Origin: Heracleum sosnowskyi | Taxonomy: Eukaryota > Streptophyta > Magnoliopsida > Apiales > Apiaceae | NCBI GenBank assembly: GCA_030848705.1 | Contig: JAUIZM010000012.1 | Coordinates: 1,421,001 to 1,485,000, forward strand | DNA: 64,000 bases | Reading direction: 5' to 3' | Part shown: positions 23,218 to 33,819 of the stretch, in pieces | How positions within the stretch are numbered: the stretch's first letter is position 1 | How the letters are laid out: each line of letters opens with the position of its first letter | The notes under the pieces: model-generated | Seen by the model: only the letters and a program-made list of their open reading frames with translations | Told to the model about the DNA's origin: nothing | The model's database searches: none | Program-made: the position numbers and the translations under genes

Positions 23218-25782
23218 ATGGCAAACACACGAAGAACAGCTCGGGATAATCAAACTCCTGAGGATCGTCCTATCACCTCTGAGGCTGATCGGCCACCGCC
23301 AACTACTGACTCACAAGGGGCGAATATCCCCACCAACACTCAAGGACCGGAAATCCCGATTTCGGTTGAAGGGACGAATCCCCTGCAGATGGTCATTCAT
23401 GGATCTAATCCACAAGAGACCGTTCACCAGCAACCAATCACGACCTCCCCGCTGCTCATGAATGCCCCGAGAAGCCTTCAACTCCATACTACTGATCTCC
23501 CTCAATACGCGAATCAGACTTTGGGGATTCCAAGCTATGGCATGCCCCCTCGACCCATGACGGGCGGTAGTGGAACTAATCCAATCTACCATAAGGCATA
23601 TGTGCCCCCTTATATTCAAGGTCTGGGACCCCAAAATCAACAAACTCGTTAGACCCCTCTCATTCAAGATTACTCTGGCCCATACACCGAGGATGAGGGT
23701 TATACAACTGGGGAGGATGTCGCCCCAAGAAGGAGACGTTCTTCCCAGACAAATCGGGAGCCACCCCAAACTACTAGGGAGAAACTTGCAGCCCATGAGG
23801 CAGAGACTGCAAGGCTCAAAAAACTCCTTGCTGAAGAAGAGGCCGCTCAATCTCGGGGCCGAACGACTGAAGGAATCCCGATAATCAACTTGGATCCACC
23901 AAGAAGGACCAAGAGGGCTGAAGCCCCAATGGGTGATCCTAGTATTCTGTTGCCCCTAGGAGATCCTGATGATCCTACACCACCATTTACTCAAGACATC
24001 ATGAAAACGGCTATATCCAGAAAGTTTAAGATGCCTTCGATCAAAGCCTATGATGGAACGGGAGATCCCGCAAATCATGTAAGGACCTTCTCAAATGCAC
24101 TGCTGTTGCAGCCTGCCAATGACGCTGTAAAGTGTAGGGCGTTTCCACAAACCCTAGCGGGCATGGCTCAACGTTGGTATAGTCGCCTTCCGCCCAATTC
24201 TATTGGATCCTTCAAAGAGCTGAGTAAGGCATTCATCAATCAATTTGTTAGTGGGAAGATACATGAGAAAAGTTCCGCCTCTCTTATGGAGATTCGACAA
24301 GGCAAGAATGAAACGTTGAGAGAATACTTGAGTAGATTCACTAAGGAGGCTATAAAAGTCCCAGATTTGGAAGATAAAGTGGCTATGATAGCCCTACAGC
24401 AAGGAACTACCGATGACCACTTCAGGAGGTCTTTGGCTAAACATCCCCCCGAAAACATGTTGTTACTACAAGATAGAGCCGGAAAGTATATCAAGGCTGA
24501 AGAAAGCATGAGAAAGTATGAACCCATTGTTGAGGGAAGTGAAAACGGAAAAAAGAGAAAGGAGACTCAAGAGTATGACGCTAGGGACAAATATCCCAGG
24601 ACAGCGAAAGATTCCGACTCTCCACCTAAAAGGAACAACTTCGGACCCAGGTTCAATGAATATGCAAGGTTGAACACCTCAAGAAGTCAAATTCTGATGG
24701 AAATTGAGAAGGAAGAAGATCTTCGATGGCCAAAGCCGCTAAGATCCGACTTGGAGAAACGAAACAAGAATCAATTCTGCCGTTTCCATAAAGAAGTTGG
24801 TCATGACACCGACGATTGTAGACAACTGAAAGATGAGATCGAGTTCTTAATCCGAAGAGGAAAACTCGATAAGTTCACTAAGGATGGGAATCGAGGAAAT
24901 CAACAAGGAAACTAGGAAAGGAAAGACTACGATAGGAGGGACAACGACCAAGATCGTACTCCTAAGCCCCGAGGGTCTGTCATCAACATGATATTTGGAG
25001 GACCGACTGCTGCTGGGTCCTCCCGAAACTCAAGGAAAGCTTATGCCCGAGAGATAATGACTGTTGTAGGAGAAGCACCGAAACGTGCCAGGGCAGAAGT
25101 GGCTATTAGCTTTGATGATTCTGATCTTGAAGGGGTGAAGTTCCCCCATGACGACCCGTTGGTCATTATACCTGTAATAGGCAACTCTAAAACTAAGAGG
25201 GTTCTGGTAGATAATGGAGCTTCCGTGGACATCTTGTTCCATGACGCCTTCATCAAGTTGGGATACACCGATTCACAACTGACTCCTTCAAACATGCCCA
25301 TATATGGGTTCAATGGGGTTGAATCCAAAGTAGAGGGAACTATTCAGCTCCCTATGACAATAGGGCAAGGTTCACAAACAGCAACTCAAATGCTGAACTT
25401 CGTGGTGATAAAGGCAACCTCGACTTATAATGCAATCCTTGGTAGGACAGGCCTTCATGCATTCAAGGTTGTTGCCTCAACTTACCATTTGAAAATCAAG
25501 TTCCCAACAAGGAACGGGGTCGGTGAAGAACAAGGAGATCAAAAGATGGCTAGGAACTGCTATGTAGCCGCGTTAAGGCCTGATGGAGTCGGGGGGCAGG
25601 TTCTCCCAATCGAGGTTATGAATTCAAAAGACGATGAAGAAAGAAGGGGAAAGCCGACCGAGGATCTAATTCCTATTCCCCTAATCCCGGGAGAACCAGA
25701 CAAAGTTACTTACATTGGAGCATTGTTGCCTGAACCCTTGAAGGGACTGAGGTGCCAAGAACTTGGCATGCCTCAAATTTAA
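23218..25782 (+). pseudogene. gag-protease region with two in-frame TAG stops
   Basis: One reading frame runs from the ATG at 23218 through gag and aspartic protease but is cut by TAG at 23650-23652 and 24913-24915. The gag core (about 24000-24540) includes the conserved MAQRWYSRLP block. A Cys/His motif (CRFHKEVGHDTDDC) at 24779-24820 resembles this lineage's nucleic-acid-binding knuckle. The protease has VDNGASVDIL (~25207-25240) and ILGRTGLH. Both stops fit a single C-to-T change at a CAG codon, a CHG methylation context. The frame ends at 25780-25782 in sequence that resembles the 3' end of the integrase gene instead of reverse transcriptase. Confidence 0.85.
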
Positions 25783-25950
25783 AAGTTTATTATGTTTAAG
25801 TGTTTCCTTAAGGGATCCACTAATAGTACAAGTAGCAATGAGGTCGACGAAACCATTCTGAGCTCTTAAGCTCTTAGTAGGAAGTAAATCACTATGTAAG
25901 GGTCGAACCCTCTTTTTAAAAGGAAATATTTCAAGTTCTCATCCACTATT
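25744..25950 (+). other. Chimeric junction: pol 3'-end-like sequence after the protease
   Basis: Matches 28137-28290 in order: a GAGGTGCCAAGRACTTGGCA block, a short frame end, TTATGTTTAA / TAATGTTTAA, then drifted flanks. In intact relatives the reverse transcriptase would be here. The match is imperfect, so the piece came from a diverged sibling element and not from this copy. Confidence 0.75.
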
Positions 25951-26170
25951 TTATTACTTATCTTTGTTTGAGTATTTCCTTATTGTTCTACTAAAGAACA
26001 AGTTGTACCAATAACACTTGATCAAAGTGCTAGCCCATTCAAGAGGCCAAGTACTAGGAATTGCCTTACAAAAGATAAGCTAAATAAATATAAGTGAATG
26101 CAAGAGCGAAGAAACATAATATGCATAAATAACATGCATGGATAGAAGATCCCGAAGGATCAAAGAGTTA

Positions 26171-26614
26171 TGTTACCAGCTCAACTAGAAGCCTTTGAGG
26201 CCCTGAAGAAATACATGGCTGAAAGAATTGAAAGTGCAGAAGCCCGTCTACTATGTGAGTAAGATTCTTCATGGGGCAGAAATAAACTACTCTACCATAG
26301 AGAAGTTTGCCTTAGCCTTGATAATGGCCTCAAGAAAGCTACGCCCATACTTCCAGGCTCACAAGATAGAGGTCTTGACTGATCAACCTTTAAGAAACAT
26401 CTTGCATAGCGCTCAAGTTAGTGGAAGATTGATCAAATGGGCCATTGAATTGGGCGAATTCGACATCAAGTATAAGCCTCGAACGGCCATAAAAGCTCAA
26501 GCACTTGCTGACTTCATGGTTGAATGTACCATTGACAACCAAGAAGTCGGGGGGCAGGAAGAAATAATGGAAGACAAGGAAGTTGGAGACATAATGTTGG
26601 GTGCTCTATTTTGA
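26171..26614 (+). pseudogene. Remnant of RT thumb and first RNase H domain
   Basis: A short EAFEALKKYMA block (RT connection) is followed after a deletion by KPVYYVSKILHGAEINYS and EVLTDQPLRNIL, the gypsy RNase H. No YVDD palm motif exists between the protease and this point. The frame closes at 26612-26614, one base out of phase with the next domain. Confidence 0.8.
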
Positions 26615-28187
26615 TGGAGCATCAAAAACAAAATCAAGCGGAGCCGGTTTAGTACTACAAAGCCCTGATGGATTCATCATAGAGTATGCACTAAAACTTG
26701 ACTTTCCAACGACAAATAATGAGGCCAGAGATGAAGTCATGACCAAGTACTTGAAACTTGTCAAGGCCATCATGACTCAGTTCGACGAATGCTATGTAGA
26801 GCACATTCCAAGGGAAGAAAATGTGAAGGCTGATGCCTTGTCTAAATTTGCTTCTTCCGAAATTGAAAACTATGCAAGGAGTGTATACTTCCAAGTCCTG
26901 AGGACCCCAAGCATCAACGGAAAGTCGGTAGCACCCATTGATGTCGCTAGTTGTTGGATATATCCCATCAAGGCTCATCTGGAAACTGGGTGGTTACCCA
27001 ATGACACTTCAGAAGCACGAAAGCTATACGTCAGAGCACTAAGGTATACCCTGATTGAGGGAATCCTATACAAAAAGTCTTTCATCATTCCATATCTGAA
27101 ATGTTTGAGACCTCAAGAGGCAGAATTAGCCCTGAAGGAAGTACATGAAGGAATTTGTGGGCAGCACTTGGGGGGCAGAGCCCTTGCCCATAAAATCACT
27201 CGTCTAGGTTTCTATTGGCCAAACACACTTGCTAATGATAAAAGCTATGTAAAGAAATGTGAACGGTGCCAGAAACATGCACCAATGGTTAGGCAACCAC
27301 CAGAGATGATGACGTCCTTTAACTCACCCATCCCCTTTGCCATGTGGGGAATGGATATACTTGGGCCATTTCCAATGGCAAGTGCTCAAAGAAAGTTCTT
27401 GATAGTAGCAATCGACTACTTCACCAAGTGGATTGAGGTTAAGCCATTAGCCAAGATAACCACCAAGCCAGTGATGCATTTCTTCTGGGAAAATGTGATA
27501 TGCAGATACGGGATTCCACGTATCTTGGTCATAAACAATGGAACTCAGTTTAACAACGACGAGTTTAAGAAATATTGTGATGAGAACGATATCAAGTTAC
27601 GCTTCACTTCTGTCACCCATCCTCAAGCAAATGGGCAAGCTGAGGTTGCAAATCGAATTATCCTAGATGGACTGAAGAAAAGAGTTGAACGCTCCAGAAA
27701 CACTTGGGTGGACGAATTGCTCCCCATACTATGGGCATATCGTACTACCTGCAAAGTCACCACTGGAGCTACCCCCTTTCTGTTGGCATATGGGGCAGAG
27801 ACAGTGGTTCCAGTGGAGATTACTCACACGTCTCCAAGGATTGAGGCTTATGATCCAGAAACATATGAGGAAGGCTTGAGGCTGGCCTTAGATTTGATTG
27901 ATGAAGTTAGAAATGAGGCAAATGCCAAGATAGTTCAGCATCAGAAAAGAGCATATTTCTATTACAACCTAAGGGTTAAAGAGAGATTCTTTCGACAAGG
28001 AAATTTAGTCCTCCGAAAGATTGAGGCATCCGGAGTTGGACAAAAAGGCAAGTTGGCCCCAAATTGGGAAGGACCATATCGCGTCAAGAACGTATTTGGC
28101 CGAGGCTCGTACAAGCTACAAACCCTCGAAGGGCATGAGGTGCCAAGGACTTGGCATGCCTCAAATTTGAAAGTCAATAATGTTTAA
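26601..28187 (+). pseudogene. Archaeal-type RNase H (truncated) and integrase
   Basis: Opens with YFDGASKTKSSGAGLVL, the second RNase H typical of Tat elements, but the TNNEA segment joins directly to the end of the domain, so its middle is deleted. Integrase follows with an HHCC finger (H...H...CERCQ, ~27145-27270), the first catalytic Asp in WGMDILGPF, the Glu in HPQANGQAEV and a C-terminal GPYRV module. The second catalytic Asp is replaced: the motif reads INNGTQF where the family has DNG. The protein is long and open but very likely inactive. Confidence 0.85.
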
Positions 28188-28435
28188 AGTGTGTCCTGAT
28201 TGGACTCACTACTAGGACAAATAGAAATAAGGTTCGATGAAATCATGAGCTTCCTAGAAAGCAAATGAAGGGTTGAAACCCCAGAAACCTAAGACATTCA
28301 GTCCAAACCCCATCATTCGATATACTGGAAGCTCAAATTAAAGAAACAAGTGAAACATTATGTCTGTCTTCGTTCATGAAGACCTCTCGATGTGAAAATT
28401 AAGATGTTGAACCTCAAAATCAGGTCCTCTACCTA

Positions 28436-28625
28436 TAAGCCACGTTTGGCGTTGTTGAAACCTCAAATGAGGTCTAAGGTGTTAGAACTCAAGTTAATTC
28501 TTGTATCTATAAGCCACGTTTGGCGTTGTTGAAACCTCAAATGAGGTCTAAGGTGTTAGAACTCAAGTTAATTCTTGTATCTATAAGCCACGTTTGGCGT
28601 TGTTGAAACCTCAAATGAGGTCTAA
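28436..28625 (+). repeat. 74-bp tandem repeat (~2.5 copies) in gypsy 3' region
   Basis: Near-identical units start at 28436, 28510 and 28584 (TAAGCCACGTTTGGCG...). Tandem repeats between pol and the 3' LTR are typical of Tat elements. Confidence 0.95.
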
Positions 28626-29280
28626 CATACCTCAAAAATGAGGTCGAAGGAGACTGGGTTTGAGATCGAACGACCGAGGTCGAAAAAACACAGAAAAATG
28701 AGGTCAAATTGCTCGACCTGGGACCAAATTGAGGTCTAAAATACCTCAAAAATGAGGTCTAAAATACCTCAAATTGAGGTCTACAATACCCCAAAAAATG
28801 AGGTCGAAGGAGACTGGGTTTGAGATCGAACGATCGAGGTCGAAAAAGCACGGAAAAACGAGGTCGAAGACTTCGACCTGTGACCTTTCGAGGTCGAAAA
28901 TGAGGTCGAAAACGACTGGGCTCGAGGTCGAAAATGAGGTCGAAAACGACTGGGCTCGAGGTCGAAAATGAGGTCGAAAACGACTGGGCTCGAGGTCGAA
29001 AATGAAGTCGAAAACTACTGGGCTCGAGGTCGAAAATGAGATCGACAATACCTCAAAAAATTGAGGTCGAAAATACCTCAAAATGAGGTCTAAAATACCT
29101 CAAAATGAGGTCGAAAATACATCAAAACGAGGTCGAAACTACCCTTAAAAAAGTGGGTAAAATAAATATTATTATTCAATAATATTTACAAAAAAAAAAA
29201 AAATAATTATACATTTCAGTCGACCTCAAATGAGGTCGAGAGAGACCCCTCAAATGAGGTCGAATGCTTCGACCTGGTTG
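28626..29280. repeat. GAGGTC/TCGACCTC motif array in gypsy 3' region
   Basis: Dozens of GAGGTCKA motifs, some inverted as TCGACCTC. It includes a 34-bp unit repeated about four times (28888-29040; CGAAAACGACTGGGCTCGAG core) and a longer duplicated block (28636-28705 against 28795-28866). The array is non-coding although frames stay open by chance. Confidence 0.9.
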
Positions 29281-29415
29281 CCAAATGATACTAAACTGCC
29301 GAACTGCAGTTTAGTACCCCAAGTTCTGAGAAGTTCACAAATTCTTCCCTGAAGTTTAGAAATTGACAAATTCTCCACTGAAGTTTCAAATATGACAAAT
29401 TCACCCCTGAGCTTT

Positions 29416-29800
29416 GGAAATTCTTAAAATATTAGGAATAATTATTAAAAATACCTGTGGGTACATGGAAATTCCTAAAATATTAGGGATAATTATTAAA
29501 AATACCTGTGGGTACGTGAAAATTCCTAAAATATTAGGAATAATTATTAAAAATACCTGTGGGTACGTGGAAATTCCTAAAATATTAGGGATAATTATTA
29601 AAAATACCTGTGGGTACATGGAAATTCCTAAAATATTAGGAATAATTATTAAAAATACCTGTGGGTACGTGAAAATTCCTAAAATATTAGGAATAATTAT
29701 TAAAAATACCGGTGGGTACGTGAAAATTCCTAAAATATTAGGAATAATTATTAAAAATACCCGTGGGTACATGGAAATTCCTTAAATATTAGGAATATTT
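29416..29800. repeat. 51-bp tandem repeat, 7+ copies
   Basis: The period is exactly 51 bp (first GTAC at 29461, next at 29512), each unit containing the palindrome CCTAAAATATTAGG. Because 51 is a multiple of three, both strands stay open for 123 codons as 17-residue repeats. This is a by-product, not evidence of coding. Confidence 0.95.
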
Positions 29801-29992
29801 CATATAAATGTCAAATTAGCCTCGAATAAGGCAGAAATCGTCGTAAATGTGTAGGTCGCTCCACACTTTGCAATAAGGCGATATTTGTGTTACACTAGTG
29901 TAAATGAAGTCCTAGGTAAAGGATAAAAAAGACCCCGAATCTCGAAAAAGGTCAATATAATTTCTACGAAAGCTTGAAAAGTTTTCCTAGAA

Positions 29993-30005
29993 ATTGGGGG
30001 GCAAA
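29993..30005 (+). other. Polypurine tract of the gypsy element
   Basis: AAATTGGGGGGCAAA-type purine run immediately before the 3' LTR, the expected plus-strand priming site. Confidence 0.8.
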
Positions 30006-30520
30006 TGATATGGGCTAAAAATAACCCTAAAAATATAATTAATGACATATTAATTAGACCCGAATTGGTCCAAGAACACGGCCCAATATTCAAGGCCCGA
30101 AACCCTGATTATTCATTAATTTCGTAATTAACGAATAGGGAAAATATACAGCTCATAAAAAGAGTCCAAATTATGGCAAATTAGTCAAAGAAGGATCCAG
30201 AATCCCAATTAAAGGCAATTAATGAGTCATAGCCTTTATCGACAAGGAAAAGACTTATCCTGCAAGCAATACAATGCTTATCTAATATCAAAAAGGAGAC
30301 TTATTCGCTAAGACTCCTAAACATACCATAAATACTAGGCTCTAGACGCCTATATAAGGTCCCTGATCCTACAATCAGAACTACGTCTTTGGCTTGATTC
30401 TCAACATTAATTGAGATACGTAGGCATCTTGTGAGGACCAATTTAGTCCGGAAACACGAGTGCAGCCATTAAAGCTCGAAGCTCATTAAATTCACAAAGT
30501 ACGTTTTTTAATCCATAACA
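30006..30520 (+). repeat. 3' LTR of the gypsy element
   Basis: 515 bp, colinear with the 5' LTR with two substitutions, followed by the CTAGT target duplicate. Confidence 0.95.
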
Positions 30521-30556
30521 CTAGTCCCATACCTAGTACACTCCGAAGGAAAACCT

Positions 30557-30568
30557 GCTCTGATACCA
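30557..30568 (-). other. tRNA-Met-type primer-binding site of an older LTR element
   Basis: In minus sense TGGTATCAGAGC, the standard initiator-tRNA-Met primer site, lies two bases after an LTR end reading GGGTTGTTACA. It shows that the sequence to its right is an LTR in minus orientation. Confidence 0.8.
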
Positions 30569-32634
30569 ACTGTAACAACCCGACTTTTCAGACTATTAAT
30601 TCTAAATACAAAACTTAAATAAAACATAATTCTTTATTCGATAAAACCAAAAATTAACAAAAGTCAAAGCAACGGCCAAACTCAATAATCAAAAATATAA
30701 AATCGGAGACGCAGCTCCACAATTCAATAATCAATATCTTGTACTTAACAAAATTTATTCTAATAGCACAATTATTCTTAACCAATAATTTACATCAAAT
30801 CACGTAGCACGAAATTCACAAGTTCATATTGATATTCTCAACAAGCTTCCAAAGTGTGCCAACCTGAAATATTATGAAAGAGTGAGCTACACAGCTCAGC
30901 AAGTAACAAATTGACTTACAGATATTCTCAAAATCAGTGGGCGTTTTAGCAAAACAAATTTTCTAAAAACAATAATAATTTAAAAGCCTTTGCGAAAAAT
31001 GATCCAACCCAAAGTTTATATTTTCAAAATCCAGAACAGAAACAGAATTTAAAACAGAAACGAAATTCTTATAAATACCACAGTCTTTCTCTACGGCCAC
31101 ACTTTCCCAGTAGCCGGGATCTTATTCTTATTCTTATACGCCACACTTTGCCAGTGACCGACATCTAAAATTCAATAATTACGCGCCCTTAATAGGTATC
31201 TAAAATTGCACACTTGTGCGCCTATTAAGGGTATCTAAGGCTAGTTCCGGAACTATAGCGTAAATTACGAACGGGTTCGATAACGCAGAGATTGAGGGAT
31301 TCGAAGATTCTTGTATCTTGTTTCTTATATCTTATACAGTTCGAAACAATATTCTTATATCTTATACGAAATTTAAAGCAGAGTCAAAATATCTTTTCCG
31401 AAAATAAAAGTAAGTCAAAAAGTACTTACTTCGAAGTCGACGACTGAACACTGAAAATTTAACACGAACAAATCCTATAGTTTAATTAAACACAAGTTTA
31501 GCAAATAAACACCTATTTAATATTACACAAACAAACTGTAAAATCGAATAATGCGTATCATAAAAATATAAACAATTATTATCTAAATTAATAAAATTAC
31601 AAAAGGTCCTCAACCTATTCGGTTTTAACATGAAACTGCACACACAAGTCAAACACTTTAAATACCATATAAACAAATAAATTAATCCATTTAGCATACA
31701 GTGAGCTCTCGCATGCAGAAGGTTAAATAATAATTAATACTAACTCACCCAAACAAACTGACGCTGGTTTAATAAAATAATATATTTATATATGTGTATA
31801 ACAAGCTTTTGATCATGTTCTGCGGCAACCTTAAAGTACAGTAAATCATACAGTAAGTTACATATTACATCTAAAATTACACATAACACACATAACAACA
31901 ATTTTAAATAAAATTTAAATAATATAGTAAAATGAGAGAATGAAAGAAATATATTATATATAATTAAAAATTAAAATAAAACATGTGGCTAAACATGGCA
32001 CACAAATTTATGTATCAAATCATTATAATTTACTAATTCTTAAATATGCAACATGATTAACTAATTAATTAACAATACAACTAACACTAATTAACACTTA
32101 ACAATTAGGCTTAACAATAGAAACCTGCAATAGAATTCATGTCTAATTTATATATAAAAAAAGAGGTAACTGGGCCTTAAATCCCATCATGCTACAAACG
32201 TCAATGCTAAAAAAATGCAAAAAGGCTTCGATTCTCTTTTCAAAAAAATTTCACAGGCAGTTACAATTACAGAAAACTCAATTAACAAGATTCCATGCAT
32301 ATTACCGGACACCCACAAATCGGTAAAATATGAATATTATTCAATATAAATTTCAGGCAATACACAAATAAAAATCGAACAGTGCATATCACAAATTGTA
32401 ACATGGAGAAGACAGAGTCGTACCTATGGTGTTGTGCGGCGTCTCTGTGTAACTATTTTCGATATTATACTGCGGCTTTTATACAAACACACAAACCCAG
32501 TAACAGCTGGAAGTTTTCTCTCTGTATGAGAGTTATTTTCTCTCTTTTTTGAGAGTCATCTCTTGTTCATAGTAACAAGTTTTTTTTCTTTTTCTAAAAG
32601 CATTTTAACGTGGTCTTTTTCAAAACTTTTGGAG

Positions 32635-33819
32635 ATGAATTCTACTCAGGCTGATCTGAATGAAATGTATGCTCGGTTAACCATAGAGGATGAGGAGGAT
32701 GGAGGTATGATCGTTGGAAATAATGAGATTCAACAGAGTAAGGAATCTTTCATATTAATCGGTAGATTTCTTACGGAGAAAAACATTAACTTTACTGCTA
32801 TGCAAAATGTACTATCATCAATCTGGAGGCCAAAAGAGGGTGTGGAAATTCACGATATAGGAGATATGCGGTACTCATTTGTCTTTTATCACCCCATGGA
32901 TGTGCAGAAAGTGGTTGAAGGGGGGCCTTGGTCCTTTGAACAAGGAATGCTGGTGTACAAACAGATACAAGGGGATGAAAATCCGAAGGAAATAAGTTTA
33001 AACGAAGCTGAAATATGGGTCCAAATCTATGATCTCCCCAAGGGTTTTGTCTCGGAGAACATATTGCAGAGCATTGCAGGGTATATTGGAGGTTATGTAA
33101 AATCTGATCCGACCAACCTTAATGGAGTATGGAAGTTATATTATCGTATTAGGGTGCGAATAGATGTAAGCAAGCCGCTGAAGCGAAGAATGAAAATCAA
33201 ACGTGAAGGTGGAGAATGGAGTTGGATAAATTTTAAGTACGAAAGACTTTGTACTTTTTGTTTTGTATGTGGAAAGTTGGGACATGCAGAAAGGGATTGC
33301 AACATAGTATACGAGAATCCGGGCAAAGAGTTTGAAAGGGCGTACGGTACATGGCTAAGGGCACAAAACAAAAATGCTAAGGGTAGTACTGGATCGAGAT
33401 GGTTAAGAAATGCAGATGGTGGTAGTAGATGGGAAGAACAAGGAGGCAACTCAAAAATTCCGGCGACCGGAAATGTCAGAGAAGATGATGCTGCGAGATT
33501 CAAGGAAAATCAGAGTTCAGATCCACAAAATCAGGATGATACAGGCAGGATAACAATAACAGCAAAAAATCAGGATGACAAAGATATGGGCGGGCTAAAT
33601 TTAAATAAAACAAATCTGCATGAGGAGAAAAATAAGGATGGAAATTATATCTTAGACCCTAAAAGACGCCGTATGGAAAAGGAAATAGTATTGGAGGAAA
33701 ATGGGCCAATCCATATGCAAACAGATGGGCTAAGTCAGGTTGGAAATAATGAAGAATCATTCGTGTCAAAAAACTTGAATATGGCGGGCTCTGGAGACCA
33801 GGCCCGCCTAGGATTATGA
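32635..33819 (+). CDS. LINE ORF1, DUF4283/zinc-knuckle RNA-binding protein
   Basis: 394 aa. The N-terminal half has the DUF4283 pattern of plant LINE ORF1 proteins: ESFILIGRFLTEK, a VVEGGPWSFEQGMLVYK block and AEIWVQIYDLP. A CCHC zinc knuckle (CTFCFVCGKLGHAERDC) lies at residues ~204-220, followed by a hydrophilic, probably disordered tail with a KRRR-like basic patch. It would coat the LINE RNA. I chose the ATG at 32635 because the region upstream in frame reads as T-rich leader. The stop overlaps the ORF2 start as ATGA, suggesting ORF2 translation by termination-reinitiation. Confidence 0.88.
   Translation: MNSTQADLNEMYARLTIEDEEDGGMIVGNNEIQQSKESFILIGRFLTEKNINFTAMQNVLSSIWRPKEGVEIHDIGDMRYSFVFYHPMDVQKVVEGGPWSFEQGMLVYKQIQGDENPKEISLNEAEIWVQIYDLPKGFVSENILQSIAGYIGGYVKSDPTNLNGVWKLYYRIRVRIDVSKPLKRRMKIKREGGEWSWINFKYERLCTFCFVCGKLGHAERDCNIVYENPGKEFERAYGTWLRAQNKNAKGSTGSRWLRNADGGSRWEEQGGNSKIPATGNVREDDAARFKENQSSDPQNQDDTGRITITAKNQDDKDMGGLNLNKTNLHEEKNKDGNYILDPKRRRMEKEIVLEENGPIHMQTDGLSQVGNNEESFVSKNLNMAGSGDQARLGL

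Larger units (their letters stand above)
22670..30520 (+). mobile_element. Young Tat/Retand-like Ty3/gypsy retrotransposon, defective
   Basis: 7.85 kb with perfect 5-bp target duplication CTAGT (22665-22669, 30521-30525) and two 515-bp LTRs that differ at only two sites. Order: LTR, primer-binding site, gag, protease, RNase H, archaeal-type RNase H, integrase, long tandem-repeat 3' region, polypurine tract, LTR. The second RNase H and the 3' repeats are hallmarks of the Tat lineage. The reverse-transcriptase core is missing, and gag-pol has in-frame stops and a frameshift, so it cannot move by itself. Its near-identical LTRs imply recent insertion using proteins from another copy. Confidence 0.92.

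Noticed and set aside
23311..23850. 179-codon minus-strand frame
   Set aside because: Shadow of the gypsy gag frame on the opposite strand, with no family resemblance.
28746..29081. 111-codon minus-strand frame
   Set aside because: It falls in the GAGGTC motif array, where low-complexity repeats leave frames open.
29401..29785. 123-codon open frames on both strands
   Set aside because: They are a consequence of a 51-bp (17-codon) tandem repeat without stops, not a gene.
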